Of a stretch of 64,000 nucleotides of DNA, positions 24,201 to 34,792 are shown one piece after another. The position numbers and the translations under genes are program-made. The notes beneath the pieces are model-generated. The model did not search any database and had not been told where the DNA came from. It saw only the letters and a program-made list of their open reading frames with translations. The stretch comes from Craterostigma plantagineum (Eukaryota; Streptophyta; Magnoliopsida; Lamiales; Linderniaceae). The stretch covers positions 1 to 64,000 of the forward strand of contig JAPQWV010001618.1 in the NCBI GenBank assembly GCA_027422505.1, written 5' to 3'. How positions within the stretch are numbered: position 1 is the stretch's first letter; each line of letters starts with the position of its first letter.

Positions 24201-27200
24201 AAAAAATATAGCAATATCAAACTGACAGTTACAAATGTTGCTCAACATTTGACTCAACATTCTAATTCCGTAATCCTAGACTTTTCTGCGCAATCCTTCT
24301 CCAAACCAGTTCCCCTTTATTACCCTTTCACCTTATTAATCTAACCGAAATCATGCACTGCCCTTATACCCTAAGCCTCAAGGTTTGGCTTTTTGTCGCA
24401 TAGTATACATCGTCACCGCGAATGCCGTGTACCTACGGAAACTTATTACCAAGTACCTATATCTAGCAAAGAGTTTATGAGCATGCTTAACACAACAAGG
24501 ATTGGCTTTTTGTCGCAAAGAGTACATCGTCACAGCGAATGCCGTGTACCTAGGGACGTATTACCAAGAGCCTATAAAAAGGGATTGGGTTCATTCAGGG
24601 ACCAGTCGAGAAGGATCATGTCATTTCACAGGAAAACAGAACAGAATATTTCATCAAACATTAAAGCAGTAACAATCTAATCTGACACGTGCTATGTTGA
24701 TCCAAATGTTGGACCAACATTCAGACCGACTGATGCAGACCAATGGATTTCTTCAGGTCCGAAAACCTTTCAGAATCCATGCTTTCGTAAATATGTCAGC
24801 TAACTGATGCTTAGTGTCTATATGCTCAATGCGAACAAGTTCTTTCTCAACCATATCTCTCAGAAAATGATGTCTTATATCTATATGCTTCGTGCGTGAA
24901 TGCTGGATAGGGTTCTTAGATATGTTGATGGCACTAAGGTTATCACAATACATGAGGACAGAATCGCACTCTAAACCATAGTCACACAACATGCTATTCA
25001 ACCACATCAATTGCGTACAGCAACTACCAGCAGCAACATACTCAGACTCAGCAGTAGATAAAGACACACAGTTTTGCTTCTTACTATACCATGCAACAAG
25101 GTTATTACCTAAGAAGAAACAGCCGCCACTTGTGCTCTTGCGATCATCCTCGTCACCTGCCCAGTCAGCATCGCTGTAACCTACAAGACTCATATTAGTA
25201 TCTTTAGAGAACCATAACCCTAGGCTACACGAACCACTCACATATCGAAGAATACGCTTAACAGCATTTAAGTGGGAGATTTTAGGCTCAGATTGATATC
25301 TAGCACAGACACATACGCTATACATAATGTCGGGTCGACTCGCTGAAAGATATAACAAACTGCCTATCATTGAGCGATACAATGTTGGATCAACATTCTG
25401 TCCAACATTGTCCTTACTTACCTTCTGCGTAGACCCCATAGGCGTTTTCATTACCTTCGCCGTGTCCAACCCGAACTTCTTAACAGTGTTCTTCGCGTAC
25501 TTCTCTTGAGACATAAAAATCCCGTCGTTGCTTTGCTTAATCTGCAATCCTAAGAAAAAAGTTAGTTCCCCAATCATGCTCATTTCAAACGTGGAGTTCA
25601 TGGCATGTACGAACTGATCTAACATTGATTGCGAACTAGAACCAAAAACTATGTCATCCACATAAATTTGAGCAATTAAAATGTCAGCACCAACTCTTTT
25701 CACAAAAAGTGTGCGATCGGCCTCACCTCGAGTGAATCCAAATTCAAGTAAAAAAGTAGCTAATCGTGCGTACCAGGCTCGAGGTGCTTGCTTCAATCCG
25801 TACAAAGCTTTCTGCAACTTATAAACGTGGTTAGGAAAATGAGGATCTTCGAATCCCTTAGGTTGTTCAACATAGATATCTTTATCAATAAACCCATTTA
25901 AAAGGCACCCTTAACATCCATTTGGTGTAACGTAATGTTAAGCCAACATGCAATCGCTAATAACAACCTAATAGATTCTAGCCGAGCAACAGGAGCAAAT
26001 GTCTCATCAAAATCTATCCCCTCTACTTGCGTATACCCTTGAGCTACCAAACGTGCTTTGTTCCTAACAACCCTACCAAGTTCGTCAGACTTATTCTTAA
26101 AAATCCACTTTGTACCTATGACATTAATGTCTTTCGGCCGTGGCACTAAACTCCAAACCTGGTTTTTCTCAAACTGCAAGAGTTCCTCTTGCATGGCATT
26201 AATCCAATAATTATCCTTGAGAGCTTCAAGGACATTCTTGGGTTCTACTTCAGAAACAAAACATTTAAAGCGTACCTCAGCGTATACGGTGTTCATGCAT
26301 ACGTTTCTTACCATAGATTTGTAGTCCTTACGCGGCTTGTCTCTGGTTTTTCTTCCTTCGTTCACGTCACCAATAATAAGATCTGAGGGATGCTCCTTCT
26401 GTATCTTTGCTGGCGGATCTCTTCGAACTTCGCTAGGTCCGGCTTCTTCAGCGTTCTGTTCAGGTTCAGATGCTGAGTCAGATGCTGGCTCAACATTTTC
26501 CTCCACATTCTCCTCTGTTTCACCAACAGCTTTGACAACGTCTGTAATAACAACTTGTGGAGCATTTCTGCTGAGGTCAGTGGCATCATCAAATACATAT
26601 TAATAGATTCCTGAACAGACTTCAAGCGCAAGTTATATACATGATAAGCACGGCTGTTCGAAGAGTAACCAAGGAATATGCTTTTTCACTTTTGGAATCA
26701 AACTTGGTCAAATACTCACGATCATTCAACATATAGCAAACACAACCAAAGACATGAAAATACTTCACAGTCGGCTTTTTCCCATTCAACAACTCATATG
26801 AAGTTTTCTTAGTACCATGTCTAAAGAATACACGATTCGAAATATGAAAAGCAGTATGTAACGCTTCAGCCCAAAAACGCTTAGAAATATTCTTAGATTG
26901 CAACATAACACGAGCCATTTCTTGCAAAGTCCTATTCTTCCTTTCGGCCACCCCATTTTGTTGGGGCGTCTTAGGAGATGAAAACTCATGCACGATGCCT
27001 TTCTTAGCACAAAACTCATCAAAGTACTGATTTTCAAACTCTCTACCATGATCAGACCTAATGCGAAAGATAGAAGCACTAAAACTATTCTTAATCATGG
27101 CACAGAAATTCTTAAAGAAATCAAAAGACTCAGATTTTTCCCTAAGAAAAAATATCCATGCATATCTAGAATAATCATCCACGAGCACATAAGCATATTT

Positions 27201-30200
27201 TCTACCACCAATGCTATCTACTTCCATCGGACCCATCAAATCCATATGTATCAACTGAAAACAGTGGGCAGTATTAAATGCTGAGCAGAATATGGGTCAA
27301 CATTATGACTGGCATGCACTTGCTTACCCTTCAAGCACGACTCACATACAACCTTACCAAACTCCTTTATCTTTGGAATGCCTCTGATTGCTTCGTGTTT
27401 GATAAGCTGCTCAAGTGTTCGGTAATTGACGTGCCCCAGTTTGTGATGCCAAAGAATCACATCATCTTCGGCCTTGGATAGTTGGCATACGTCCTTCGAG
27501 TTGGATTTGTCGCCGACTAAGTAGCAATTATCACTTGACCTTTTCCCTGCCATCACTCGAACACAATCGCTGTTAAATACCTCACAACATTCTTTATTAA
27601 AACGTACCTCAAGGTCATCGTCGCAAAGCTGGCTTATGCTAATCAAATTCGCCAGAAGACCTTCAACATGTAGAACATTGCTTAGTCTAGGAAGTCAGCT
27701 ACATTCAATCTGCCGCGGCCTAGAATCCGTCCCTTAGCTCCCCCTCCAAACGTCACAGATCCGCTGCTTAAAGCGTGTAATCGCTTAGAAATTCCTTGGT
27801 ACCCGTCATATGTCGGGAACACCCGCTATCGAAGTACCAAGAACCTGTAACGTTAGCTCGCAAGGAGGTATATACAACGTTGCATTTATGAACAGATTTC
27901 TGTACCCAAACTTTCTTGGATGATAAAGCAGCATTTGAACATTCAGAATTTGAAGGTGAGCCAGCCGAAATCTCTCCATCCATTCCTTCCAACACTGATT
28001 TCTCAATGTTGAGCGAAATGTTGGACGACATTTCAGCCGACATCGATTTCTTTGCAGAAATCTCCCCCTTCAACTTCCAACAAAACGGTTTTGATATGAC
28101 CAGATTGCATGCAGTGATGACATTTAAATGATCTATCCTTAGACTTAACCGCAGCATGCTTAGGATTCTTCTTAACACTCGGAGCTATAATCGGATCACT
28201 CAAAGCATGCGACTTTTCTTTAACAAAGACTACCTTAGGCTCAACATGTGACACAGGTTTAGGGACTTCATTAATGGGCTCAGAATTGAAACCTAGTCCT
28301 TGCTTGTCAAAAATGCCGAGAGATAATACCTCATCAAGGGTCGATTTACCCTTATTCATCTTTGCGAATGTCTGATCCGCCTCGTCGACTCGCTTTTGTA
28401 GCTTAGCGATCTCCTGGTCTTTACGAGTCAACACAGCTTCCAATTTGTTCATACCATCGAGTAGGCCTTCAATAATCTTTTCGCGCTTCTCATTCTCTTC
28501 GGACAGCACTTTCACGGCGGCTTTTAGTTGCGCATTTTTCGCCTTTTCCATTTCCAATTGTGTGGACAGTTGCTTCATAGCTGCACAATCGTCTGTCTCT
28601 GAATCTGCATCATCAAAACTTAAGAACCCATCAAAACAGTTCGAGTCATCATAATCAAATATGATCTGTTTTTCAGATGCTGAGTCAGTTGTTGTTTCAA
28701 CATTCTGCCCAACATCTGTTACCGCTGTGTGAAGCCTGTTTGATGCTCTTCGTCGTCTTCGCAGTCTGAGAAGGAATGAATGGTCACTGATGACTGCTTG
28801 GTCTCCTTAGGGCATGATTCTTCATCTTCATCGTCAGACAGATCAATCCACATCGCTTTCTCATGCTTGCGAAGAGTGTTTGCACATTCGTTGGCGAAAT
28901 GACCCCATCCTTGGCATTCGTAGCACCTTATAGATTCATAGTTGATGTTCTTCTTCTTTCCATCTGGTTTGCGTTTGAAGAATGGAGGAGCTGACGAGGA
29001 ATCCGATTTGACATTCTGCCCCCTCCTAAATGTTGGTCCAGCATTCGGGCCAACATTTTCTCAGCGTTCTTCTTCTTCTTGAGAAACTTTGCGAAGTTCT
29101 TCACTAGCATGGCTGTATCATCCTCATTGTCAGAGTCATCCTCAGTTTGAACCTTGGATGGTTGACTGACTAGGGCTAGACTTTTGCCGCGAGAGGCTCT
29201 TTGTTGTACTTCAAGATTGGTCTCGTAGTTCTTCATGATGTTCATCAACGTATTGATCTCCATCGTGGCCAAATTGTAAGCTTCCTCGACCGCAGCTACC
29301 TTCACATTAAATTTAGAATTTAGCGTACGAATTGCTTTAGAAATTAATATCCTATTCGCGATTGGCTCTCCGAGACTAGCGCACTCGCTTGAAATTGTCA
29401 GAATTTTGCCGAAGTACGTCGTGACATCCTCATCGTCTTTCATTCGGAGATTTTCAAATTGGTTGAGGAGTAGCCTTAGTCGTGTCTGCTTCACACTCGC
29501 ATCACCTTCACAATACCTCTGAAGTAAATCCCACGCATCGTTTGCCGTAGTGCAGTTTTGTATGATCTTGAACATGAAGATGTCCACCGAAGAGAACATG
29601 GCATTGAGGGCTTTATCATTGAACTCGGCTGCGTTTCTCTCTTGAGGACTCCATTCAGTGATCGGTTTTTCATAGACTTCACCATCTTCGTCCGGGGCAG
29701 TTTTGGTGTAGTATAGCCATGGAGCACGGACTCCCACGCTCGCACATCAATGGATTTGATGCACTGTCGAACACGAACCTTCCAATAGGCGTAGTTGGAG
29801 CCATCTAACACAGGGACTTTGCCGATGTAATTTGAGCTTGAAACATCCATTGTAGATGATCTTCAGCGCTTAGTCACGTCAAGCGTAGGCTCTGATACCA
29901 CTTTGAAGTGGTCCCGTCGTGTAATGGATGTAAAATAAAAACTGGTGATGTAAATGTTGACTGTAATGTCGGAGCAACACTCGATCTCACACAGAATGCA
30001 CAGCGGAAAAACTAACGACTTTAGTGACGAAATACGAAACACACGAGATGTAAATTTTGTGCAGCAAGTTAGAAACTTGCTGCGTGCCTCATGGCGAAAT
30101 TCCACTATTACGATGGATTACAAAACAACTATCTTGCGATAGTACAAATCACGCCTAGTAAAAGAATGGAATCGAACGACCCACTAAACTAGAAAGTCCT

Positions 30201-32005
30201 AAGACCTTTGCAAAACTAGGCTAAAAACAATAAAAGAACTCTCGTGAGTTTTGCTCTAACTCGATGTAGGCTTCGCTCGTTATGACTCGTGTATCTCTAA
30301 CGGAAAATGAAGTCTCGTATAAATACTTCGACTTCTCAAGGACTTGCTCAACGTCCATACTGCCCTCAACGTCCACTAACTTCAATATGGTCGTTGGAAG
30401 TTAATTTGGATAGCTCCAAACGACTTAGTCTTCACTGGGCTTCAAGACACCTATTTTTAGTAAGCACCTTTCCCATTTTAGCTCCTAAGTCTCCACACGT
30501 AATCCACACGTCTTTGATCCATTCCAAGCTTTATCTAAGTCCTGCATATCACTAAAAATAGCCAATAACCGAATTAATAGGGTTTTGGGCATGAAAGATA
30601 AAACTAGAGGTTGACCCAATCTCAGCCAACAATGTTGACTGGCATGTGGAGCCAGTACGATTGTCAACATTGAAATATCAACACTAACACAAACCTCATG
30701 ATGATGTTGCAGTGTACAGAAATTATTCCAGATTCATGAGGTACGCAAGATTTTATTTGTCCTCTGTCACTTGTGATTAGATTTTGTTTGCAGAAACTTC
30801 CGTGGCCCTTTTAAGACCGTCGCAGATTGCTCAAAATAGCTTTTTTTTTTTTTTTTTGGTCTTGAATTCTCTGTTCTCATCCACAGGAGCTACGAACTGA
30901 TGGAGAAGACTTTAAAGATTTATGTCTATATCGAAGGAGAAAGGCCCGTGTTCCACAATCCACAGCTTCGTGGAATATATGCCTCCGAGGGATGGTTCAT
31001 GAAACAGCTCGAAGAAAACAAGCATTTTATTACCAAAAACGCCAGCAAAGCCCATCTGTTTTACCTTCCTTTCGGTTCGCAACGCTTACAGGAGACTCTC
31101 TACGTGCCAGATTCTCACAGTCGCAAGAACCTTGTTCGGTATTTGAGTAGCTACCTTAAGAACATCACTACCATTCATCGTTTTTGGAACCGTAGTGGTG
31201 GAGCTGATCACTTTCTAGTAGCTTGTCACGATTGGGTGGGTATATCGTCTTCTACCCAAAAGACAACAATAATGCACTCTTTTACCAGGTTTTGAGTTCA
31301 ACTATAAATACATCATTCTTGATTTCTCAGGCGCCAGCAGAGACTAGCAGGATCATGAGGAACTGCATACGGTCTTTATGTAATGCTGATGCTCAAGGAG
31401 GATTCCAATTCGGGAAAGATGTATCTCTGCCCGAAACATACATACGGGACCCACAAAACCCTCTTGCAAACCTCGGCGGTAAGCCTCCTACTGAGAGAAA
31501 GATCCTAGCTTTTTTTGCTGGTCAAATGCACGGTTATCTCCGCCCCATTCTACTGAGGCACTGGGAAAACAAAGACCCCGACATGAAAATCTCGGGAAAG
31601 TTAGCGAACGATCGAAAGGGTCAGGCGACCTATGCACAGTACATGAAAAGCAGCAAGTACTGCATAAGCGCAAGAGGCTACGAAGCCTACACGCCCAGAG
31701 TCGTGGAAGCCATTTTCTACGAGTGCGTGCCAGTGATCATATCTGATAATTATGTGCCGCCCTTCTTTGAGACTTTGAACTGGGATTCTTTCGCGGTGTT
31801 TGTTCTTGAGAAGGACATTCCTAACCTAAAGAAGATACTTTTATCTATCCCTGAAGAGAAGTACCTTGAGATGCAGGATAGGGTCAGGCTTGTGCAGAAG
31901 CATTTCCTTTGGCATAGAACTAATACACCGGTGAGGTACGATGTTTTTCACATGATATTGCATTCGTTATGGGATACGAGGGTGTTTCAGTTGAGACCCG
32001 CCTGA
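21294..32005 (+). CDS. GT47 exostosin-type glycosyltransferase, split by a retrotransposon
   Basis: The start MDTKKLLWLMALVFSV is a short cytosolic tail plus signal anchor, as in Golgi type II enzymes. A low-complexity Ser/Asn-rich stem follows (21430-21990). A stem exon (~22070-22152) is cut by the retrotransposon after ESGKQ, and the reading resumes at 30690 (KPHDDVAVYRNYSRFMR). Exon 30888-31235 encodes SYELMEKTLKIYVYIEGERP to HFLVACHDW. Exon 31331-32005 encodes ETSRIMRNCIRSLCNAD, GYEAYTPRVVEAIFYECVPV and DVFHMILHSLWDTR, and it is fully open. The exostosin domain places it with the uncharacterised At5g03795/At3g07620-like enzymes; the substrate is unknown. The first exon also has single-base shifts near 21635 and 21855. 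As it stands the gene should be disrupted. Confidence 0.85.
22153..22938 (-). repeat. 3' LTR of the Sirevirus element
   Basis: 786 bp, TG...CA in element orientation. Compared with the 5' LTR I see about six single-base insertions or deletions and no substitutions. Confidence 0.93.
22939..22953 (-). other. Polypurine tract of the Sirevirus element
   Basis: In element orientation AAAAAGGGGGGAGAT abuts the 3' LTR start TGTTAG, where it would prime plus-strand DNA synthesis. Similar GGGGGAG tracts lie at about 22998, 23338, 23372 and 23452. Confidence 0.85.
22954..24752 (-). other. Long non-coding 3' region of the Sirevirus element
   Basis: 1.8 kb between the end of pol and the PPT. It has repeated purine tracts, several CAACATT-type motifs and a direct repeat (24385-24460 / 24502-24575). 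A 97-codon frame at 23772-23479 (minus) contains SESQNVGPDAS. Some Sireviruses have an envelope-like gene in this position, but I see no membrane-anchor or signal pattern convincing enough to call one. Confidence 0.6.
24385..24575. repeat. Direct repeat of ~75 bp at 117-bp spacing
   Basis: TTGGCTTTTTGTCGCA, ACATCGTCAC and GCGAATGCCGTGTACCTA occur in the same order at 24385-24460 and 24502-24575, inside the retrotransposon's non-coding tail. Confidence 0.8.
24753..26640 (-). CDS. Copia reverse transcriptase and RNase H (Sirevirus pol 3' part)
   Basis: Reads from about 26640 down to the stop at 24753. The first part (26506-25898) has WSLVPRPKDINVIGTKWIF, ARLVAQGYTQVEGIDFDETF and LHQMDVKGAF. 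After a one-base shift the second part (25817-24753) has [13 protein letters not shown] and the catalytic YVDDIVFG. RNase H follows with YSDADWAGDEDDRKSTSGG, STAESEYVAAGSCC, YCDNLSAINISKNP and HQLADIFTKA. It copies the element RNA into DNA in cytoplasmic particles. The RT active-site Asp pair and the RNase H acidic residues are present, so only the frame shifts argue against function. Confidence 0.9.
26622..27900 (-). CDS. Copia protease end and integrase (Sirevirus pol 5' part)
   Basis: The aspartic protease signature DSGCSRHMTG lies at ~27805-27835. The pre-integrase zinc finger is in 27646-27251, with WHHKLGHVNYRTLEQL and CESCLKGKQ (HHCC pattern). The integrase core is in 27254-26622, with HMDLMGPMEVDSIGG, VDDYSRYAWIFFL, RSDHGREFEN and TPQQNGVAERKNRTLQEMAR, including the DD-E residues. 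Single-base shifts split protease, zinc finger and core (near 27770, 27260 and 26680). In a working element it would be one polyprotein with Gag and RT. Confidence 0.88.
27768..29850 (-). CDS. Sirevirus Gag with coiled coil and two zinc knuckles
   Basis: Begins at the Met at 29850 (MDVSSSNYIGKVPVLDGSNY), 38 bp past the primer site. The UBN2/gag-polypeptide core lies within 29737-28928 (EFNDKALNAMFSSVD, WDLLQRYCEGDASVKQTRL). The first CCHC knuckle CYECQGWGHFANEC is at ~28920. A long coiled coil (28578-28350) includes KAKNAQLKAAVKVLSEENEK. The second CCHC knuckle CHHCMQSGHIKPFC is at ~28100, read across a one-base shift. The protein should form the virus-like particle and bind RNA. Shifts occur near 29700, 28935, 28750 and 28090. 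Confidence 0.87.
29888..29900 (-). other. Primer binding site (initiator Met tRNA)
   Basis: TGGTATCAGAGCC in element orientation, 3 bp inside the 5' LTR. It is complementary to the 3' end of plant initiator methionine tRNA. Confidence 0.92.
29904..30689 (-). repeat. 5' LTR of the Sirevirus element
   Basis: 786 bp, partner of 22153-22938. The next bases (CAAACCTCATGATG) resume the GT47 exon. Confidence 0.93.
30755..30835 (+). repeat. Duplicated intron end and exon start of the GT47 gene
   Basis: CTCTGTCACTTGTGATTAG, TTTGTTTGCAG and AAACTTCCGTGGC parallel 22033-22100 (CTCTGTCACTTACTATC, TTTGTTTGCAG, AAACCTCACTGGC). A stretch spanning an intron 3' end and the start of the next exon is therefore present on both sides of the retrotransposon, in diverged form. 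It suggests an older tandem exon duplication. Confidence 0.6.
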
Positions 32006-32677
32006 TGAGAAGGTACGACTTCATATGCCATTCGCGTACAGACAATGAAAAAATGTAGCAGTAGCAGCAAGCAGTTTTGTTCTCTTTTCTGTTCGTAAAT
32101 TGCTGGTTTGTAAACTTGTGAATATAGTTAACAAAGGGCGCACGCCCATGTAAGGATCTTAATAAGTTGAGCTTCTTTGATTTATTATTTGTTTTCATCG
32201 AAGTAAGAAAAATGCGGTTAACTGATCAAAGCGATGATGCTGAGGATGAGGGTATGATGTGCTTAAAGGTTAAGATCAAGACTTTTCAGATGATTCATGT
32301 TGATTCTAGTTCTATTCTATATAGCAAATGCATTCATCTGAGAAGAAACATCCGCAGATAAGATTTTCTTGAGAGTAGAAACCTTGCAACTTGTGCTGCA
32401 ATAAAGGCATATGCATAGTCTTAGTGGAGAGTAGAAACTCTGAACTTTAGAACATGCGGAAATAAAAGAACATATGGACGTTCATATCATCATCACGACG
32501 AAGTATTGCTGGTCAGTGCATGTAATAATCTCATAGCCATTCCACGTGATATAACATGTGATGGAACAGAAAACATATGATCAGTCATTAAGCGTAGCGT
32601 TTTATTTTATCACTAGCAGAGAGCAGGCATTTAGTGGGGCATCCATTCGGTCCATGTAAACGTACATTATTATTATG
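32006..32677. other. 3' flank of the GT47 gene
   Basis: 3' UTR and AT-rich intergenic DNA up to the next mobile element. No gene seen. Confidence 0.4.
32669..32677. repeat. Left 9-bp target duplication of element E
   Basis: TATTATTAT before GGGGCGTTTC; the same nine bases are at 36281-36289. The flank is low-complexity ATT repeat, so the exact register is less certain than for the other elements. Confidence 0.7.
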
Positions 32678-32871
32678 GGGCGTTTCTATATCGGGCCCCC
32701 TAGTAAGTTTCCTTTTGGGATCAGGCCCTCTTCAAATTATATATAGTTTTAAGGACCAAGTGTAAATAATATTCAAAGTAAAGGACATAATTAATGATTT
32801 GACGAAAATGCCCCTTGTATGTGTTATATAAAGAGGTATGAATTGCTATAATTATGTACTAGATGTTATTC

Positions 32872-34090
32872 AAATGGTATCAATAAAAAAAACTATTACA
32901 ACGATCGATTTGCCCTAAATTCTCGAGCATACCGGGCAGAAAATCAATTTTGATGTGTAATCGACGATATCAATGGTATTTACGTCGTCATATTTAAGAT
33001 CGTTGAGGAATAATTTGTAGAAATTCATTTACGCAAATAAGATAAATCGAACAGGTTTTTGGTCGAAATTAAACTAATATGCATAAATTCGAGAGACCCA
33101 TAGCTTGAAAATTACGTCGTGCCTTAGTGTTGAGTCAATCCTTCGTCCACAAAGATGAACGAACTGAAAGTGAAATCGCAAGAGAAAAATAGTTTAAATG
33201 TTCGTTATATGGTATCAGAAAGGCTTAAGTGGTACAGTTCCCGGACGTTTAGGTAAAATAGTGGCATAAAGTGGTATAGTTACGATAAGAAGCGTTACTC
33301 GAACTGGTACGAGATATTATTCTAATTTGGTATTAATTTCATATGATGTGGTATACAAGAGCCGTAACGTGGTATAGTAACGATAAGAATCATTACTCGA
33401 ACTGGTACGAGATATTACTTTTTCTCATTTGGTATTATTTTTTTAATATGTGGTATAGGAGAAGCGTTAAGTGGTATAAGAGAGGCTTAAAGTGGTATTA
33501 GAAAGCGAAATCGCCAGAAAAAATAGTTTAAATGAGTGTTCATTATGTGGTATCAGAAATGCGTAAGAGATAAGGTACGGTACAATAGTGGCATAAAGTG
33601 GTATAGTTTCGTTACGAAGCGTAATCGAACTGGTACGAGATATTATTCTAATTTGGTATTGATTTTATATGATGTGGTACTAGGACAGCGTAAAGTGGTA
33701 TAACTACCATAAGAAGTCGTTTCCATATGTTGTGCAAATGGTATCAATGGAAAAAACTATTTCAACGAACGATTTGTCGTAAATTTTTTAGCATACTGGG
33801 CACAAAATCAATTTGATGTGTACTCGATGATCTCAATGATATTTATGCCGTCAGATTTAAGATCTGTGAGGAATAATTTTTAGAAATTAAATCGAGAATA
33901 AGATAAATCGAGCATGTTTTTGGTCAAAATTAAAAGCTAATATGCATAAATTCGAGAGTCCCATAGCTTGAAAATTACGTCGCGCCTTAGTGGTGACTCA
34001 ATCGTTCGTCCCTCAAGATTAACGAACTGAAAGCGAAATCGCCAGAAAAAATAGTTTAAATGAGTGTTCATTATGTGGTATCAGAATGGC
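32872..34090. repeat. Direct repeat, two diverged copies ~860 bp apart
   Basis: CAAATGGTATCAAT, AAGATAAATCGA, AATATGCATAAATTCGAGAG and CCATAGCTTGAAAATTACGT occur in the same order at 32872-33243 and 33736-34090, with many substitutions between the copies. Confidence 0.8.
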
Positions 34091-34792
34091 CTAAGTGGTA
34101 TAGTTTCCACATGAATCGGTACAAAAGAGGCGTAAAGTTGTATAGTTACGATAAGAATAACATTGGCGTAAGTGGTACTGAATAAGCAAGTCACTTTATT
34201 TTGGGCGGAAAAGCTGAATCTCAGTATTATTTTGGGCGGGATCTTATGTGATATATATTCATGTAATGATGTGGTACCAGAAACACTTTATGTGTTACAT
34301 ATGATGGTTTACGCGCTAGGGTTTCTCGTTTTATGTTTTAGAGTATCGGGGCTTTGCATAAACGATTTGGGGTTACGATTAAGGATTTACTATTGTAAGA
34401 TTTGTTATATGATTGACGTATAATGTTGGTTAGGATAGATTTTTTGTAATTCATAATGATAAATATCAATGTGATGTAAATATAGTTGTCTATAATTTGT
34501 ATTGGTGTACATTTTACATGATCAAAACCTCATTACTTGACTACATGCATCATATTTGCATAAACGTGACAAAATCAAGGAACTTGGTAGTTTAAATAAT
34601 TCAAATCTAATATTTCCATGATTTTCATCTTCTACAACCGAAAAACCAACTTTTATTTACGAAATTATTCGAAACATTAATATGGTACAGATAATATATT
34701 ATCTGGTATTACAACGAATTAATATGGTATTGTTTCGTCATGTATTGTTACCAAGATAGTATAAATGGTTACCAAAATATTATTAAGTGGTA

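Larger units (their letters stand above)
22153..30689 (-). mobile_element. Sirevirus-type Ty1/copia LTR retrotransposon
   Basis: 8,537 bp, reading right to left, with 786-bp LTRs at both ends that start TGTTAGTG and end CCACTTCA in element orientation. The order is 5' LTR, PBS, gag, protease, integrase, RT-RNase H, long non-coding tail, PPT, 3' LTR, which defines Ty1/copia (Pseudoviridae). Sirevirus traits are the TGGTATCAGAGCC primer site, a large Gag with coiled coil and two zinc knuckles, repeated GGGGGAG purine tracts before the 3' LTR, and the sequence SKNPIQHSRTKHIDIRHHF. The flanks are CAAAC after the right LTR and AACAAC before the left LTR. A 5-bp duplication CAAAC with one lost A would fit. 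Pol is interrupted by single-base shifts. Confidence 0.92.
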
